Position numbers and translations under genes: made by a program
Notes under the pieces: model-generated
The model's database searches: none
Seen by the model: only the letters and a program-made list of their open reading frames with translations
What the model was told of the DNA's origin: nothing
Source: a bacterium
GTDB lineage: Bacteria; Pseudomonadota; Gammaproteobacteria; Methylococcales; Methylomonadaceae
Reading direction: 5' to 3'
Length of the DNA: 35,314 nucleotides
Assembly (NCBI GenBank): GCA_030591965.1
Contig: JAUVAA010000012.1
Coordinates: forward strand, 1-35,314
Shown here: piece after piece, positions 25,801-34,545 of the stretch
How positions within the stretch are numbered: position 1 is the first letter of the stretch
Layout: each line of letters starts with the position of its first letter

Positions 25801-27000
25801 TTAATCAGTAGTTACTGTTTCGATTATGTGTGTTAACTGCTTAAGACTCGCATCCCAGCTGAAATTCTTTTGTACAAACTGACGATTTTCTTCTACATAT
25901 AGATTTGTCTGAGTATTATCTAAAAGCAAAAGTATTTGCTTTGCAAAACCTTCAGCACTTTCTTCTATATAAACCTCTTGATCGACTATCTTTATTCCTT
26001 CAATTGCCTGTGGCGTAGCAACTATTTTTTTACCCATTGCCATAGCTTCCAATACTTTATTTTGAATACCTCGCGCAATAAGTAAGGGTGCAACAACAAT
26101 AGATGAAAACCTCAAATAGGGCCGAATATCTTCAACTCTTCCAGTAACAAAGACACCTTCCGTACTAGCTAAATGCATCACTTGTTTTGTTGGTTTGGAG
26201 CCCACTATATAAAACCGTGCATTTCTACACTGCTGTTTTATTATTGGAAAAACTTCACGCACAAACCAAGTAACGGCATCAACATTAGCCCAATAGTCCA
26301 TTGCTCCCGTGAAAACAATGATATTTTCGTGCTCATTATAAGGCGTATTATAAGGTTCATTAATACTAAAATATTCCGTATCAACGCCATTATTAACAAA
26401 GCTGACTTTTTTAGAATTAATATCGACTAAGCTGGTAAATAATTGCGATTCTTCCTGAGAAACAAAAATATTCATCTTCGCTGATTTAGCAACCCTAGAA
26501 TCAAACTCTAACAACGTCTTTGCTTCACGCTTATAAACCCAGTTCATCGGCCATTTTTCTTTTTGTGAATATTGTAACCATTTATCAGAGTCAACATCTA
26601 CAAAATCAATCACACAATCGGTTTGATGTTTCTCAACATATTGAGCCATAACCGAAGAAAAAATAAATATTTTTTCTATTTTATTATCCCTAATCGTTTT
26701 ATCAACCCATTTCTGTACTTTATAGTTATGATAAAAAGGTACAGAAAGTGCTTTATTTGTAATTAATCCAGATAAACTCTTTATTTTAGCTAAAGATGGA
26801 TTAAGATTAACAAAAAAAGAGCTCGCAGTTAAATCTTCAACTTTATCAATATACTGATAATCTTCTGCATCATCGATAAATGCGGCCAAATGAATATTAT
26901 AATCTTTACTTAGGCCTTTAAGAAAATTATATGAGCGAATTTTATCCCCTTTATTAGGTGGGTAAGGGATTCGATGCGCTAGGAATAATAAATTTTTCAT
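25801..27000 (-). CDS. XrtA/PEP-CTERM-associated glycosyltransferase (TIGR03087 type)
   Basis: A 399-residue GT4-like enzyme. The N-terminal [20 protein letters not shown] (5-24) is the hallmark of this XrtA-associated family. The C-terminal half has [18 protein letters not shown] at about 230-247 and [20 protein letters not shown] at about 312-331 in the place of the EX7E region. In many XrtA loci the exosortase gene is close to this gene; here the neighbour on one side is wecB and on the other the divergent plus-strand gene at 27058. Only 57 bases separate the two start codons, so both promoters must overlap or lie close together. Confidence 0.9.
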   Translation of the reverse strand: MKNLLFLAHRIPYPPNKGDKIRSYNFLKGLSKDYNIHLAAFIDDAEDYQYIDKVEDLTASSFFVNLNPSLAKIKSLSGLITNKALSVPFYHNYKVQKWVDKTIRDNKIEKIFIFSSVMAQYVEKHQTDCVIDFVDVDSDKWLQYSQKEKWPMNWVYKREAKTLLEFDSRVAKSAKMNIFVSQEESQLFTSLVDINSKKVSFVNNGVDTEYFSINEPYNTPYNEHENIIVFTGAMDYWANVDAVTWFVREVFPIIKQQCRNARFYIVGSKPTKQVMHLASTEGVFVTGRVEDIRPYLRFSSIVVAPLLIARGIQNKVLEAMAMGKKIVATPQAIEGIKIVDQEVYIEESAEGFAKQILLLLDNTQTNLYVEENRQFVQKNFSWDASLKQLTHIIETVTTD

Positions 27001-27021
27001 ACAGCTTCTCTTTTCTAATTT

Positions 27022-27050
27022 TTTACAAAATACATTTAAAGCGATACAAT
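27022..27050 (+). promoter_or_regulatory. Candidate sigma-70 promoter for the plus-strand gene, possibly leaderless
   Basis: TTTACA (27022-27027) and TACAAT (27045-27050) each match five of six consensus bases and are separated by 17 bases. The expected transcription start, about 7 bases after the -10 box, falls at or next to the ATG at 27058. No Shine-Dalgarno sequence is present in the short gap, so a leaderless transcript is the simplest reading. Confidence 0.5.
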
Positions 27051-27057
27051 CAAAACT

Positions 27058-27762
27058 ATGAAAAAACCCCGCTCCAACATAGTTCTTTCCAAGCTAATCA
27101 GCTTCCTTTTATTTCTTGTTTTACCTGTTTTTGTAAGCGCAGCATTAGTGACAGTTGATCCTCAAGTTGACTTTCCTGTACAGCCATCAATAGCTCAACT
27201 CAACGCCAGTTCAATCAAGTCGAAACAGATAGGACCCTATCACCCCAAAAGTTATAACACTACTGATTACTCACCACTCTTTCTTACCCCAGCAAAAACT
27301 GAACAAGTACCACAAAAAACAAAGCTCTATGACCTCAAAACCCAAGGTAAAAAATTATTAAATGATTATCAGGACAACGAGCTTCTATTCGAATCTTTAA
27401 AGACACTATCCCAAGCAAAACAACTATGGAGTGATGCAGACTCATTAGCCACTGACTTCGCTCACGATATTATATTTTCCTTAGAACTGGATACCTTAAT
27501 ACATTCTGAAATATCTGCAACACCCACACTACAAAATCACAAAACAGGATTTAACACTCAAAACACAAATGCAGTGAATTACAAGCTCTACAATACAAAT
27601 CAAGATGGATCAGAAAATGCATCGGTACAAGCCTCCGATGAAGTTAGTATTTTTTTAAGTGGCTTGCTACATATAAATACACTGTACTATCTAGCAGCCA
27701 TATTAATCTTATTTAGTTTTTTACAGTGGCTTATACCTTTTATATTGCGTCTTTTTCCTTAA
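27058..27762 (+). CDS. Unknown secreted protein with C-terminal membrane helix
   Basis: A 234-residue protein, the only gene on the plus strand apart from the left-edge remnant. It starts with a clear signal peptide (MKKPRSN, hydrophobic core to about 27, VSA cleavage site) and ends with a hydrophobic segment (about 205-230) closed by a basic residue and a short tail (LRLFP). The middle is polar and has no domain I recognise; it includes a helical stretch at about 92-140. A C-terminal helix followed by a basic residue is reminiscent of sorting signals, but no PEP-type motif precedes it. Its stop codon shares TTAA (27759-27762) with that of the convergent FemAB-like gene. It occupies the spot where related loci often carry the exosortase gene. 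Confidence 0.65.
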   Translation: MKKPRSNIVLSKLISFLLFLVLPVFVSAALVTVDPQVDFPVQPSIAQLNASSIKSKQIGPYHPKSYNTTDYSPLFLTPAKTEQVPQKTKLYDLKTQGKKLLNDYQDNELLFESLKTLSQAKQLWSDADSLATDFAHDIIFSLELDTLIHSEISATPTLQNHKTGFNTQNTNAVNYKLYNTNQDGSENASVQASDEVSIFLSGLLHINTLYYLAAILILFSFLQWLIPFILRLFP

Positions 27763-28781
27763 CCTAAATCCTTTGCTAATAAAGGTCCTATCATTTGACT
27801 CATTCCCAAAGGAAGCCTTTTCCAAGCCGCAATAAAAAACCGGTACTTCGGATTTAAAGGGTTAATATCTGGCATTGAATCCGCTTTAACCAGCTCGAAT
27901 TCATAAAATAATGGTGCCTCTTCAAACCCCCAGTGCTTTTTAAATCGATAGGAACCTGTACCAATTTTACTACGCCCATAATCAAAAATTTTCACTCCCT
28001 TTTCAACTGCTCGGCGCATTACTTCCCAATACATAAAATCATTAGCATACAATTTTCTAGCTTCAGCTGTGCCGCCACCATAATACGGCAATACTTCATC
28101 TCTAAAGTAGAAATTCATCACACTGGCAATCAATTTCCCTTCGTGCTCAATAGAGATCACTTCGCATTGCTCTTTAAATACCTCTTTTAGTATTTTAAAG
28201 TATTTTTTAGGGAAAACTGGCGTACCAAGATTGCGCACACTTTCTGAATAAGCCTCAAACAAGCGATCAGCATCATTATCAATCACACTAACTAAACCTG
28301 CTTTTATGCCTTTTCTAACAACTGCACGCTGTTTTCTAGGAATAGCAGCTAAATTCTTATTTACATCAGGATCTAAATCCTTTCTAAAGGTAACATACAT
28401 GCCTTCTTTATAAGGTCTATCCGGATTTGTACGCTCTCTATTTCTAAACTCAACATGATCAACACCTAGTTCCTCCCCCAATCGACAAGCCTCTTGGTCA
28501 AGTGCTAGTACCGCATCAGCATTACCAGCAACTATGCCACCATAAACACAAAAAGCATTAGATACCAAGGCATTACCAAATAACGGGCTTTTAATATGCA
28601 CTAAAGGCAAAATACCAGTTATCTGACCTTGCTGCCACGCATAAAGGTAATAAGTTTTATGTCCAAAAGCACGTTCAATCACTTCTTGCCATTCAACTTG
28701 ATGAAAAAAGGTTGCTGCAGGGGTTTTCTCTACATATTGTTGCCAGAGAGATTTTTCTGAATTGCTTAGAATTTTTATCAT
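27759..28781 (-). CDS. FemAB-family XrtA/PEP-CTERM system-associated protein (TIGR03019 type)
   Basis: A 340-residue protein of the GNAT/FemAB fold. It opens with WQQYVEKTPAATFFHQVEWQEVI (about 13-35), typical of the XrtA-associated FemAB family, and has the second GNAT half with SVMNFYFRDEVLPYYGGG at about 222-239, YANDFMYWEVMRRAVEKG at about 247-264 and the terminal YRFKKHWGFE at about 280-289. FemAB proteins transfer amino-acyl groups to cell-wall precursors; in this setting an acyl or aminoacyl transfer to the polysaccharide or its precursor is assumed. It lies 55 bases after the deacetylase. Confidence 0.88.
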   Translation of the reverse strand: MIKILSNSEKSLWQQYVEKTPAATFFHQVEWQEVIERAFGHKTYYLYAWQQGQITGILPLVHIKSPLFGNALVSNAFCVYGGIVAGNADAVLALDQEACRLGEELGVDHVEFRNRERTNPDRPYKEGMYVTFRKDLDPDVNKNLAAIPRKQRAVVRKGIKAGLVSVIDNDADRLFEAYSESVRNLGTPVFPKKYFKILKEVFKEQCEVISIEHEGKLIASVMNFYFRDEVLPYYGGGTAEARKLYANDFMYWEVMRRAVEKGVKIFDYGRSKIGTGSYRFKKHWGFEEAPLFYEFELVKADSMPDINPLNPKYRFFIAAWKRLPLGMSQMIGPLLAKDLG

Positions 28782-28836
28782 GTTAGGAAGTTATTAACTG
28801 GTCTTGTACGGGCTATTTATAAATTATAATGTGAAT

Positions 28837-29667
28837 TTATGGCTTTAAAAAAATAGATTGCATCGTATCCCATTCGAAATCAGTTAATAAAGATTTAATA
28901 CGCCCTTCCATTCGCTGTAAATTCAAATAGTGTCGAAATTTTGCTTTGAATGCTAAATTTTCTTGCCTAGGCTGCTTCGCATCAATTTCCCAAGGATGGA
29001 AATAAAAAATCCCAGGTTGTTGCTCAGTATTATTAACTCTGTTAAATGCCCAGCGAGAAATAAAATACGGATATAATCTAAAAAAACCACCACCGCCACA
29101 AGGATAGTTCTTACTACCCATTTTTAATGTGCTAATGGGTATTTCCTTAAAATCACTGTCTTCTATAGGGTGATAAGCAAAACGCGGCGCTTCCGGCATG
29201 CCATATAAATCATGCTTTACTGGGTAAATACTAGAGCTGTATTTATGCCCTTCTTCAGCCAAAATATCTAGCGCCCAAAGGTTGTCGCGACCTATAGAAT
29301 AACTTGCGGCTCGATAGCCTTTTATTTCTACACCACCGATCTCTTCTAACAATTTCTTCGTTTTACGTACATCAACTCGAAATTGCTCAGGCGTTTGCTC
29401 TGTTACACGAATATGTTCATAGCCATGACTGGCAAGCTCATGCCCTTCGTTAACGATTCGTTTAACGAGCTCAGGATATCGTTCTGCCACCCAGCCCAAA
29501 GTAAAAAAAGTGGCTTTAACATTATGCTCAGCAAAAACATCAAGAATATGTTGAGTATTATTTTGTACTCGATGCTCTAATGTATCCCACTGTGATTTTT
29601 TGATATACGATTCAAATGCAGAGACCTGAAAATAGTCTTCTACATCAACTGTCATGGCATTTTTCAT
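28837..29667 (-). CDS. XrtA system polysaccharide deacetylase (TIGR03006 type)
   Basis: A 276-residue NodB-type deacetylase. The motif TVDVEDYFQV at 6-15 gives the catalytic Asp and metal Asp, SHGYEH at 80-85 gives the HxxxH metal ligands, and FYFHPWEID (about 225) carries the late motif with His. It removes acetyl groups from N-acetylated sugars of the EPS. No signal peptide is visible, as usual for this family. The start at 29667 (MKNAM) is preferred, and a start at the internal Met5 is possible. It follows the barrel gene by 28 bases; an XrtA-associated ATPase gene usually found in this neighbourhood is absent. Confidence 0.92.
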   Translation of the reverse strand: MKNAMTVDVEDYFQVSAFESYIKKSQWDTLEHRVQNNTQHILDVFAEHNVKATFFTLGWVAERYPELVKRIVNEGHELASHGYEHIRVTEQTPEQFRVDVRKTKKLLEEIGGVEIKGYRAASYSIGRDNLWALDILAEEGHKYSSSIYPVKHDLYGMPEAPRFAYHPIEDSDFKEIPISTLKMGSKNYPCGGGGFFRLYPYFISRWAFNRVNNTEQQPGIFYFHPWEIDAKQPRQENLAFKAKFRHYLNLQRMEGRIKSLLTDFEWDTMQSIFLKP

Positions 29668-29695
29668 ATTACTTTATTATCAGACCTTGTATTTT

Positions 29696-31279
29696 TTAGA
29701 AATTCATGAATAAGCTAGCTGTTACTCTATTTTCCATATACGTGTTTACTGCTAAATCCGCTTCTTGCTGCACAAAACGATATTCTATACTTGCATTTAA
29801 GAGTCGACTCCTACCGAACCGCAGAGGCATAGTGCGGGTCATCCTTGCTATAAACTGATAACGGTCTTGATTCACACTAACATCAGTAGGTACTTCTACG
29901 GTATCTCCGGTAATGCGCTGCCATGACGGAGAAAGAAGAAGGCCTGTTCTTAACGAAAACTGCCAATTCCATGATGCATCTGCCCCATAAACAGTTTGCT
30001 GATCAGCAGTTGAGTTTTGATACTCTCTTTTTTCATAAAACCCACCCAACTGAAAACTACTTTTTCCTGTTGTATAGGACACTGAAGCATTTGCAACTCT
30101 TCTAACTAGCACATCATTCGTTAAGGTAGGCAAACTTGCATTGAAAATAATAGGCTGCCCGTCATTACCTAGCAGCGGATTACCCCCTGCATCAACAAAT
30201 ATAAATGGGGTATCTTCTAATAATATTTGCTGAACGGTTGTTGTGTCTTCTGAATACGTAAAGTTCCATGATGATCTTTTTGTACTATGATTCAAAGAAG
30301 CATTCCATGCCCCTCCCGTATTTAAACCTACAGAACGATCATTATAACCAGCACTTAAGTGTGTACGTCGGCTCAAACTAAGATTAGATACCACATGCCA
30401 GTTATTACCATAACCCGCTTCAACATCAAAATACCAGTTCGGTTTCCATTGCGCTCCTACCGTATAAAAAACACCATTCGTGTTAGTATCTAGATTTTGA
30501 AAACTATTATTAGCATAGCCAACTGTGCCAAAGAAATTAAATCGCCTATCCACCCAGGCTCTTATCGTGGCGGTAGTATTTTGAAAACTCACATTATCTT
30601 CATTATCTCGGAACTGGGTCGAATTATCAAAATTGGCATTCCAAGTGATATGCTTAAAATCACTGCCACTGATTAAACTTATGGACTCACTCAGGTTCAT
30701 GGAATTGGCTAGCTGTTCAGCATTATCATTACCTACATAATCAAAATCTATACTGACATTAGCATCAGCAAACTGCCCAAAATGTGGGGTCCAATTTACT
30801 GAAGTACCCGCTGTCCATACATTTGTTCGAGTATCCAAGTTATTAATATTATCACCGCCTCTCAAGTTACTAATATTTGCCTGACTATAGCTACTTCGAG
30901 CGGCGACATTAAGCCGGTTACGTATAACTTGGTAATCGGTATCAAGTTGCAACTGATGATTAATTTGTGCCTGCCTATCTCCTCCAGCATTAAAGAGATT
31001 TTGCATGCGATAATCAAAATTAGCATTTAAACGTCCACCATTAATACCTCTTACAGAAATACCTGGACTAATTTCTGTAACAAATGCACCTTTTTCTAGC
31101 CCTTTAGGCGCTAAGTTTATATTATCTGAATAAGTTTCTTGAAATGTTAGGCTAGGCGTAAATCGAAAGTCAATGGCTGATACTGACGTTTGAGCAAATA
31201 TAGTATAAGTAGCGCCAATTAACACGATAAGTCTACGCACTTTATTATAGTTTTGCCTTTTAGTGCCCATACTGCCCAT
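29696..31279 (-). CDS. TIGR03016-type PEP-CTERM system-associated outer-membrane protein
   Basis: A 527-residue protein with a signal peptide (about 1-35, VSA cleavage), then long alternating beta strands rich in aromatic residues and Asn, and a C-terminal Phe (SLFMNF), the usual end of outer-membrane barrels. The opening of the mature part (FRFTPSLTFQETYSDNINLAPKG) is typical of the family, which looks like a BamA-assembled porin for the EPS. Two starts, 31279 (ATG) and 31270 (ATG), are possible, and the first overlaps the tyrosine kinase gene by 20 bases. Function by analogy only. Confidence 0.85.
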   Translation of the reverse strand: MGSMGTKRQNYNKVRRLIVLIGATYTIFAQTSVSAIDFRFTPSLTFQETYSDNINLAPKGLEKGAFVTEISPGISVRGINGGRLNANFDYRMQNLFNAGGDRQAQINHQLQLDTDYQVIRNRLNVAARSSYSQANISNLRGGDNINNLDTRTNVWTAGTSVNWTPHFGQFADANVSIDFDYVGNDNAEQLANSMNLSESISLISGSDFKHITWNANFDNSTQFRDNEDNVSFQNTTATIRAWVDRRFNFFGTVGYANNSFQNLDTNTNGVFYTVGAQWKPNWYFDVEAGYGNNWHVVSNLSLSRRTHLSAGYNDRSVGLNTGGAWNASLNHSTKRSSWNFTYSEDTTTVQQILLEDTPFIFVDAGGNPLLGNDGQPIIFNASLPTLTNDVLVRRVANASVSYTTGKSSFQLGGFYEKREYQNSTADQQTVYGADASWNWQFSLRTGLLLSPSWQRITGDTVEVPTDVSVNQDRYQFIARMTRTMPLRFGRSRLLNASIEYRFVQQEADLAVNTYMENRVTASLFMNF

Positions 31280-32093
31280 AACCGTAATAATCTAACTTAA
31301 GCTCATGCTTAGATTTATTCAATAATGCTAAGACTACATCGACAGATTCTAGTTTTTTAATGGCATCCTGCACTGTACTTTGCATTGTAGTCTCTGCACT
31401 AATCACAAAAACAACCTGCCCTACTAAACTAGCCAGTACCTCTGCTTGTGTCGCTGCTAATAAAGGCGGAGAATCGAAAATTACAATACGATCAGGATAA
31501 CGCTGACTCAATTCATCAACAAATTCCGCCATTTTATTACTGCTCAATAACTCTGTCGAAAAGGCATGACGCTTTCCTGCAGGGATAACTTGTAGACCAG
31601 GTAAATCCGTTTTGAAACATATATCAGAAAAGCCTACATCATCACTTTCCAGGTACTCTATAAGCCCTAGTGATTCAGTAATTCCCAGTCGCTTAGCTAA
31701 AGTAGGCTTGGAAACATCAGCATCAATTAATAAAACATTTTTATCTCTTTCATTAGCAATACTGAGTGCTAAATTAATAGCACTAAATGACTTGCCTTCT
31801 CCCGGTATGCTACTTGTCACTAGAATAAGATTTGCTCGCTTTATTCCTTTAGCACCCTTACTAAACGCATTAGTAATTAAGGGGCGTTTAATCATTCTAT
31901 ATTCTTCAATCAAAGCTGAATTCACTTGCTCACGAGATAAATACCCATCAGCAGCCAGCGTATCCCAATCAAGACCAAACGTTTGCTGTTTATTTTCTAT
32001 ATTTGATTGCAGTCTAACCTTGCTTTCTGATTTTTTATTTTCGATACTTTCATTTTGTACAGATTTTTCTAAGGCCTTCTCTAAAATATCCAT
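31260..32093 (-). CDS. XrtA-associated bacterial tyrosine autokinase (TIGR03018 type)
   Basis: A 277-residue BY-kinase. Walker A SIPGEGKS at 95-102, Walker A' LLIDADVSKP at 121-130 and Walker B IVIFDSPP at 203-210. The C-terminus is the tyrosine cluster DYYGYGQYGH (Tyr269, 270, 272 and 275), the autophosphorylation tail that regulates EPS length in this family. It works with the chain-length protein encoded just upstream (13 bases apart), whose C-terminal cytoplasmic side activates it. The N-terminal 60 residues with SREQVNSALIEEYRMIKRPL are the usual family extension. Confidence 0.93.
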   Translation of the reverse strand: MDILEKALEKSVQNESIENKKSESKVRLQSNIENKQQTFGLDWDTLAADGYLSREQVNSALIEEYRMIKRPLITNAFSKGAKGIKRANLILVTSSIPGEGKSFSAINLALSIANERDKNVLLIDADVSKPTLAKRLGITESLGLIEYLESDDVGFSDICFKTDLPGLQVIPAGKRHAFSTELLSSNKMAEFVDELSQRYPDRIVIFDSPPLLAATQAEVLASLVGQVVFVISAETTMQSTVQDAIKKLESVDVVLALLNKSKHELKLDYYGYGQYGH

Positions 32094-32106
32094 TCCATTT
32101 CCTCCT

Positions 32107-33657
32107 CTATCGAAAACTCAATACATTACTCATTACCAAAAAGTAAGCGAGTAAAAGTCCAAAAAAAGAAAACCAAAACAAAATTTGATTGGTTTTCGTA
32201 GACTTTTCTCCCTCTTTTAACTGCATAGATACACTACCCAACACTGGTAAGCCAGTTACTGTTCTAACTTGCCGAGTCGACATAAAAGTTGGTCTAATAA
32301 AATAAATTAAAAAAGCCAAAACCAGCCCTATGAGCAAACTCACTATAAGCGCAGCTGAATTAAAAAGCTTACGATTAGGTCCAGAAGGGGACAGCGCTTT
32401 ACTCGGTGCATCAACAACTTTAAACCTTAAGATACCTTGACTACTGTCTGCTTTTTCGGTCATAGAAGCTTGCTCTCTTCGCTGAATTAACGACATATAG
32501 TTAGATTTAATAACCGAATAATCTCGATCAAGGTTTTGCATTTCTGTTTCTATGCTCAACCTAGTATCCATTCCCTTTTGTATTTCATTTTTCCTTTGAG
32601 ATAATAAACCTATTCTTGAACGTAAAGAAGCATGTTGAGCTTCAGCGTTATTTAAAGCAATTTTTAAAGATTGTATGTACGGGTTATTAATAGCTCCAGA
32701 ACTCATAATACTAGTAGACTCAGGCATGCTCTCTAAGCGCTGCATTTTACTTTTCTGCAAGTCTTGAATTGTAGCCTTTATACTTAATACATCTGGGTGC
32801 TTTTCCGTATATTGCAATAAAAGCTCACTCATTCTTCCTTCTAATATAGAAATTTTAGCATCCTCTGGAGTAGATTGAGCACTTCCTGTATCAGAAAGCC
32901 CCCATTCATCCTCGGCTTCATCACCTAATTCCAGCGCTTCATCCATCTGATTTTTTAACACATGTAGCCTTGAGTTAACTTCACTCAAAGCCATCTGAGT
33001 TTCCTGAATCTGCGTTTTGATAGAGCTTAACGCCCCTAACTGTCCTCCTCCTTGGTTCGGTAAAAGACCAGCATTAATTCGCTTAAAATTTTCTCTAGCT
33101 TTCTCTGCATTCTTTAATCGAGCTTCATATTCACTAATTTGCTCTTCAATAAACTGCTGTGCAGAACCCGTATCAGATATTCCTCTTTGCTGCGTCTGCT
33201 CAGAAAAAACAGTCAGTACAGCGTGAACAATATCCTGCGATTTTTTAGGGTCGGAGGATTCATAAGAAATGGTAAATATGTCATTTCTTCCACCTGAAAT
33301 CTTAACATTGCTTTTTAAATCCTGAATGATAGATTGCTTTTCTGCTTCGCTCTTAGAATCAATATCTAACTCACCCAATTGGGCAATTTTCTCCAAGTTA
33401 GGTCGCGTAAACATAAGTTGTTGCATTACTTGAACTAATCCACGCGTATTAGACTGTATTGCCATACCACGCAATAAAGGCCTCAGCATCGAACCACTAT
33501 CAACACTCACTTTTGCCTCAGAGCTGTATTTATCAGGCATAGTACTGACAAACACCCACCCAGCACTACTAATAAACCAAGCAGTAATAATGATCAGCCA
33601 TTTATATTTTAATGTCCCTTTGACATAAAATAGAATTTCAGATAATTGATCTTGCAT
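32107..33657 (-). CDS. XrtA system polysaccharide chain-length determinant (Wzz-like, TIGR03007 type)
   Basis: A 516-residue inner-membrane protein. It has an N-terminal membrane helix at about 19-37 (WLIIITAWFISSAGWVFVS), a periplasmic domain with long coiled-coil segments (about 160-400), a P-rich LSPSGPNRK before the second helix at about 430-448, and a further C-terminal hydrophobic helix at about 490-512. This fits the polysaccharide co-polymerase role: setting chain length and contacting the kinase. The 144-base gap to the export gene upstream (33658-33801) shows a small AT-rich palindrome but no convincing promoter. Confidence 0.92.
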   Translation of the reverse strand: MQDQLSEILFYVKGTLKYKWLIIITAWFISSAGWVFVSTMPDKYSSEAKVSVDSGSMLRPLLRGMAIQSNTRGLVQVMQQLMFTRPNLEKIAQLGELDIDSKSEAEKQSIIQDLKSNVKISGGRNDIFTISYESSDPKKSQDIVHAVLTVFSEQTQQRGISDTGSAQQFIEEQISEYEARLKNAEKARENFKRINAGLLPNQGGGQLGALSSIKTQIQETQMALSEVNSRLHVLKNQMDEALELGDEAEDEWGLSDTGSAQSTPEDAKISILEGRMSELLLQYTEKHPDVLSIKATIQDLQKSKMQRLESMPESTSIMSSGAINNPYIQSLKIALNNAEAQHASLRSRIGLLSQRKNEIQKGMDTRLSIETEMQNLDRDYSVIKSNYMSLIQRREQASMTEKADSSQGILRFKVVDAPSKALSPSGPNRKLFNSAALIVSLLIGLVLAFLIYFIRPTFMSTRQVRTVTGLPVLGSVSMQLKEGEKSTKTNQILFWFSFFGLLLAYFLVMSNVLSFR

Positions 33658-33801
33658 TCTTTACCTTTCAAATAATCTACATTTACAAAAAATAACAAGT
33701 CAACTACCTATTATTTCAATATCAAAAACGAATTATCAAATTTTCCATAACTGAAAAACATGATAAGCAACCCAAAGCTACTAAGGAATATTCCTTTTTA
33801 T

Positions 33802-34458
33802 TTAAAAGAAGGCTTCCGGAATTACTAAAATATCACCTGGCATAATTTTAACATTAAGAGACATGTCTGCATCTTCAATTAAATCATCCATTTTCACGCC
33901 AAACTGTTGTGGCTTACCATTAACATTTCGAATAATACTTGCTCTATTACCATCAGCATACTGCCCTATCTGACCAATAATAATAACTAGGTCTAATAAT
34001 GTCATTCCTTTTTCATAAGGAACAGTTTGACCACTATAACGACTACCACCGCCACCGCCACCGCCACCGCCACCGCCACCGCCACCAATTTGACCCACTA
34101 TTCGTACTTGCTGCTCATACACGCCTTGAAACCCTGTCACCATAACAACTACTTTGGGGTCTCTAATATAAACACCTAACTCCTTCTCCATAGTTCGTGC
34201 CATTTCATACGGTGTTTTACCGATAGCAACTACATCCTCAACAAGAGGAAGTGTAATTTTACCATCAGGTCGCACAGGAACGGACATAGAGACATCTGGA
34301 TGCCCCCAAACAAAAATATTAACATTATCCCCTGGACCGATTATATAAGTGTAATCATCCGATAGTGTTGCATCATTTTTTAATGGGGGATACGAGCACC
34401 CTGCAAATACTAAAGAACACATGATTAAAATCAGAACCTTATAACTAGGTTGTGCCAT
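33802..34458 (-). CDS. XrtA system exopolysaccharide export lipoprotein (Wza-like, TIGR03027 type)
   Basis: A protein of 218 residues from the ATG at 34456-34458. This start is preferred because it follows AGAGG at a suitable distance and gives a lipoprotein signal with lipobox LVFAGC (Cys21). An upstream reading from TTG at 34506 or ATG at 34488 would add residues not typical of a signal sequence. The mature protein has the polysaccharide export domain (YIIGPGDNVNIFVWGHPDVS...VRPDGKITLPLVEDV, about 38-82) and an SLBB-like part (VRIVGQIG then PYEKGMTLLDLVIIIGQIG). It forms the outer-membrane secretin-like ring. Between the two halves of the SLBB part lies a run of 14 glycines, unusual for the family and encoded by a simple repeat. 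Confidence 0.9.
   Translation of the reverse strand: MAQPSYKVLILIMCSLVFAGCSYPPLKNDATLSDDYTYIIGPGDNVNIFVWGHPDVSMSVPVRPDGKITLPLVEDVVAIGKTPYEMARTMEKELGVYIRDPKVVVMVTGFQGVYEQQVRIVGQIGGGGGGGGGGGGGGSRYSGQTVPYEKGMTLLDLVIIIGQIGQYADGNRASIIRNVNGKPQQFGVKMDDLIEDADMSLNVKIMPGDILVIPEAFF
34045..34086. repeat. Six-base microsatellite coding for 14 glycines in the export gene
   Basis: Plus strand: ACCACC followed by six GCCACC units, 42 bases in all, coding on the minus strand for glycine only. Copy changes of 3 or 6 bases would keep the frame. Confidence 0.95.
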
Positions 34459-34545
34459 TTTTTTTCCTCTATATTTTATATAATTCATATTATTACTAAA
34501 GAGCAAAGGGGAGGTAGTAATACTTGATCCTAAGCACTGATAAAG

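Noticed and set aside
27660-27762. C-terminal helix of the plus-strand protein as a PEP-CTERM sorting signal
   Set aside because: The helix and a basic residue are there, but no PEP or related Pro-containing motif stands before the helix and the tail is not Arg-rich.
31612-32154. 180-codon plus-strand open frame opposite the tyrosine kinase gene
   Set aside because: It is fully antisense to a well-conserved kinase with all motifs, has low-complexity composition and no recognisable domain; it is a shadow frame.
33783-33796. Perfect 14-base palindrome AAGGAATATTCCTT as a terminator between the export and chain-length genes
   Set aside because: The palindrome has no loop and no T-run on the minus strand downstream of the stem, so it does not fit an intrinsic terminator.
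34459-34506. Upstream TTG start (34506) for the export lipoprotein
   Set aside because: It would put 16 polar residues before a complete lipoprotein signal peptide; the ATG at 34458 has a usable ribosome site and gives a normal lipobox distance.
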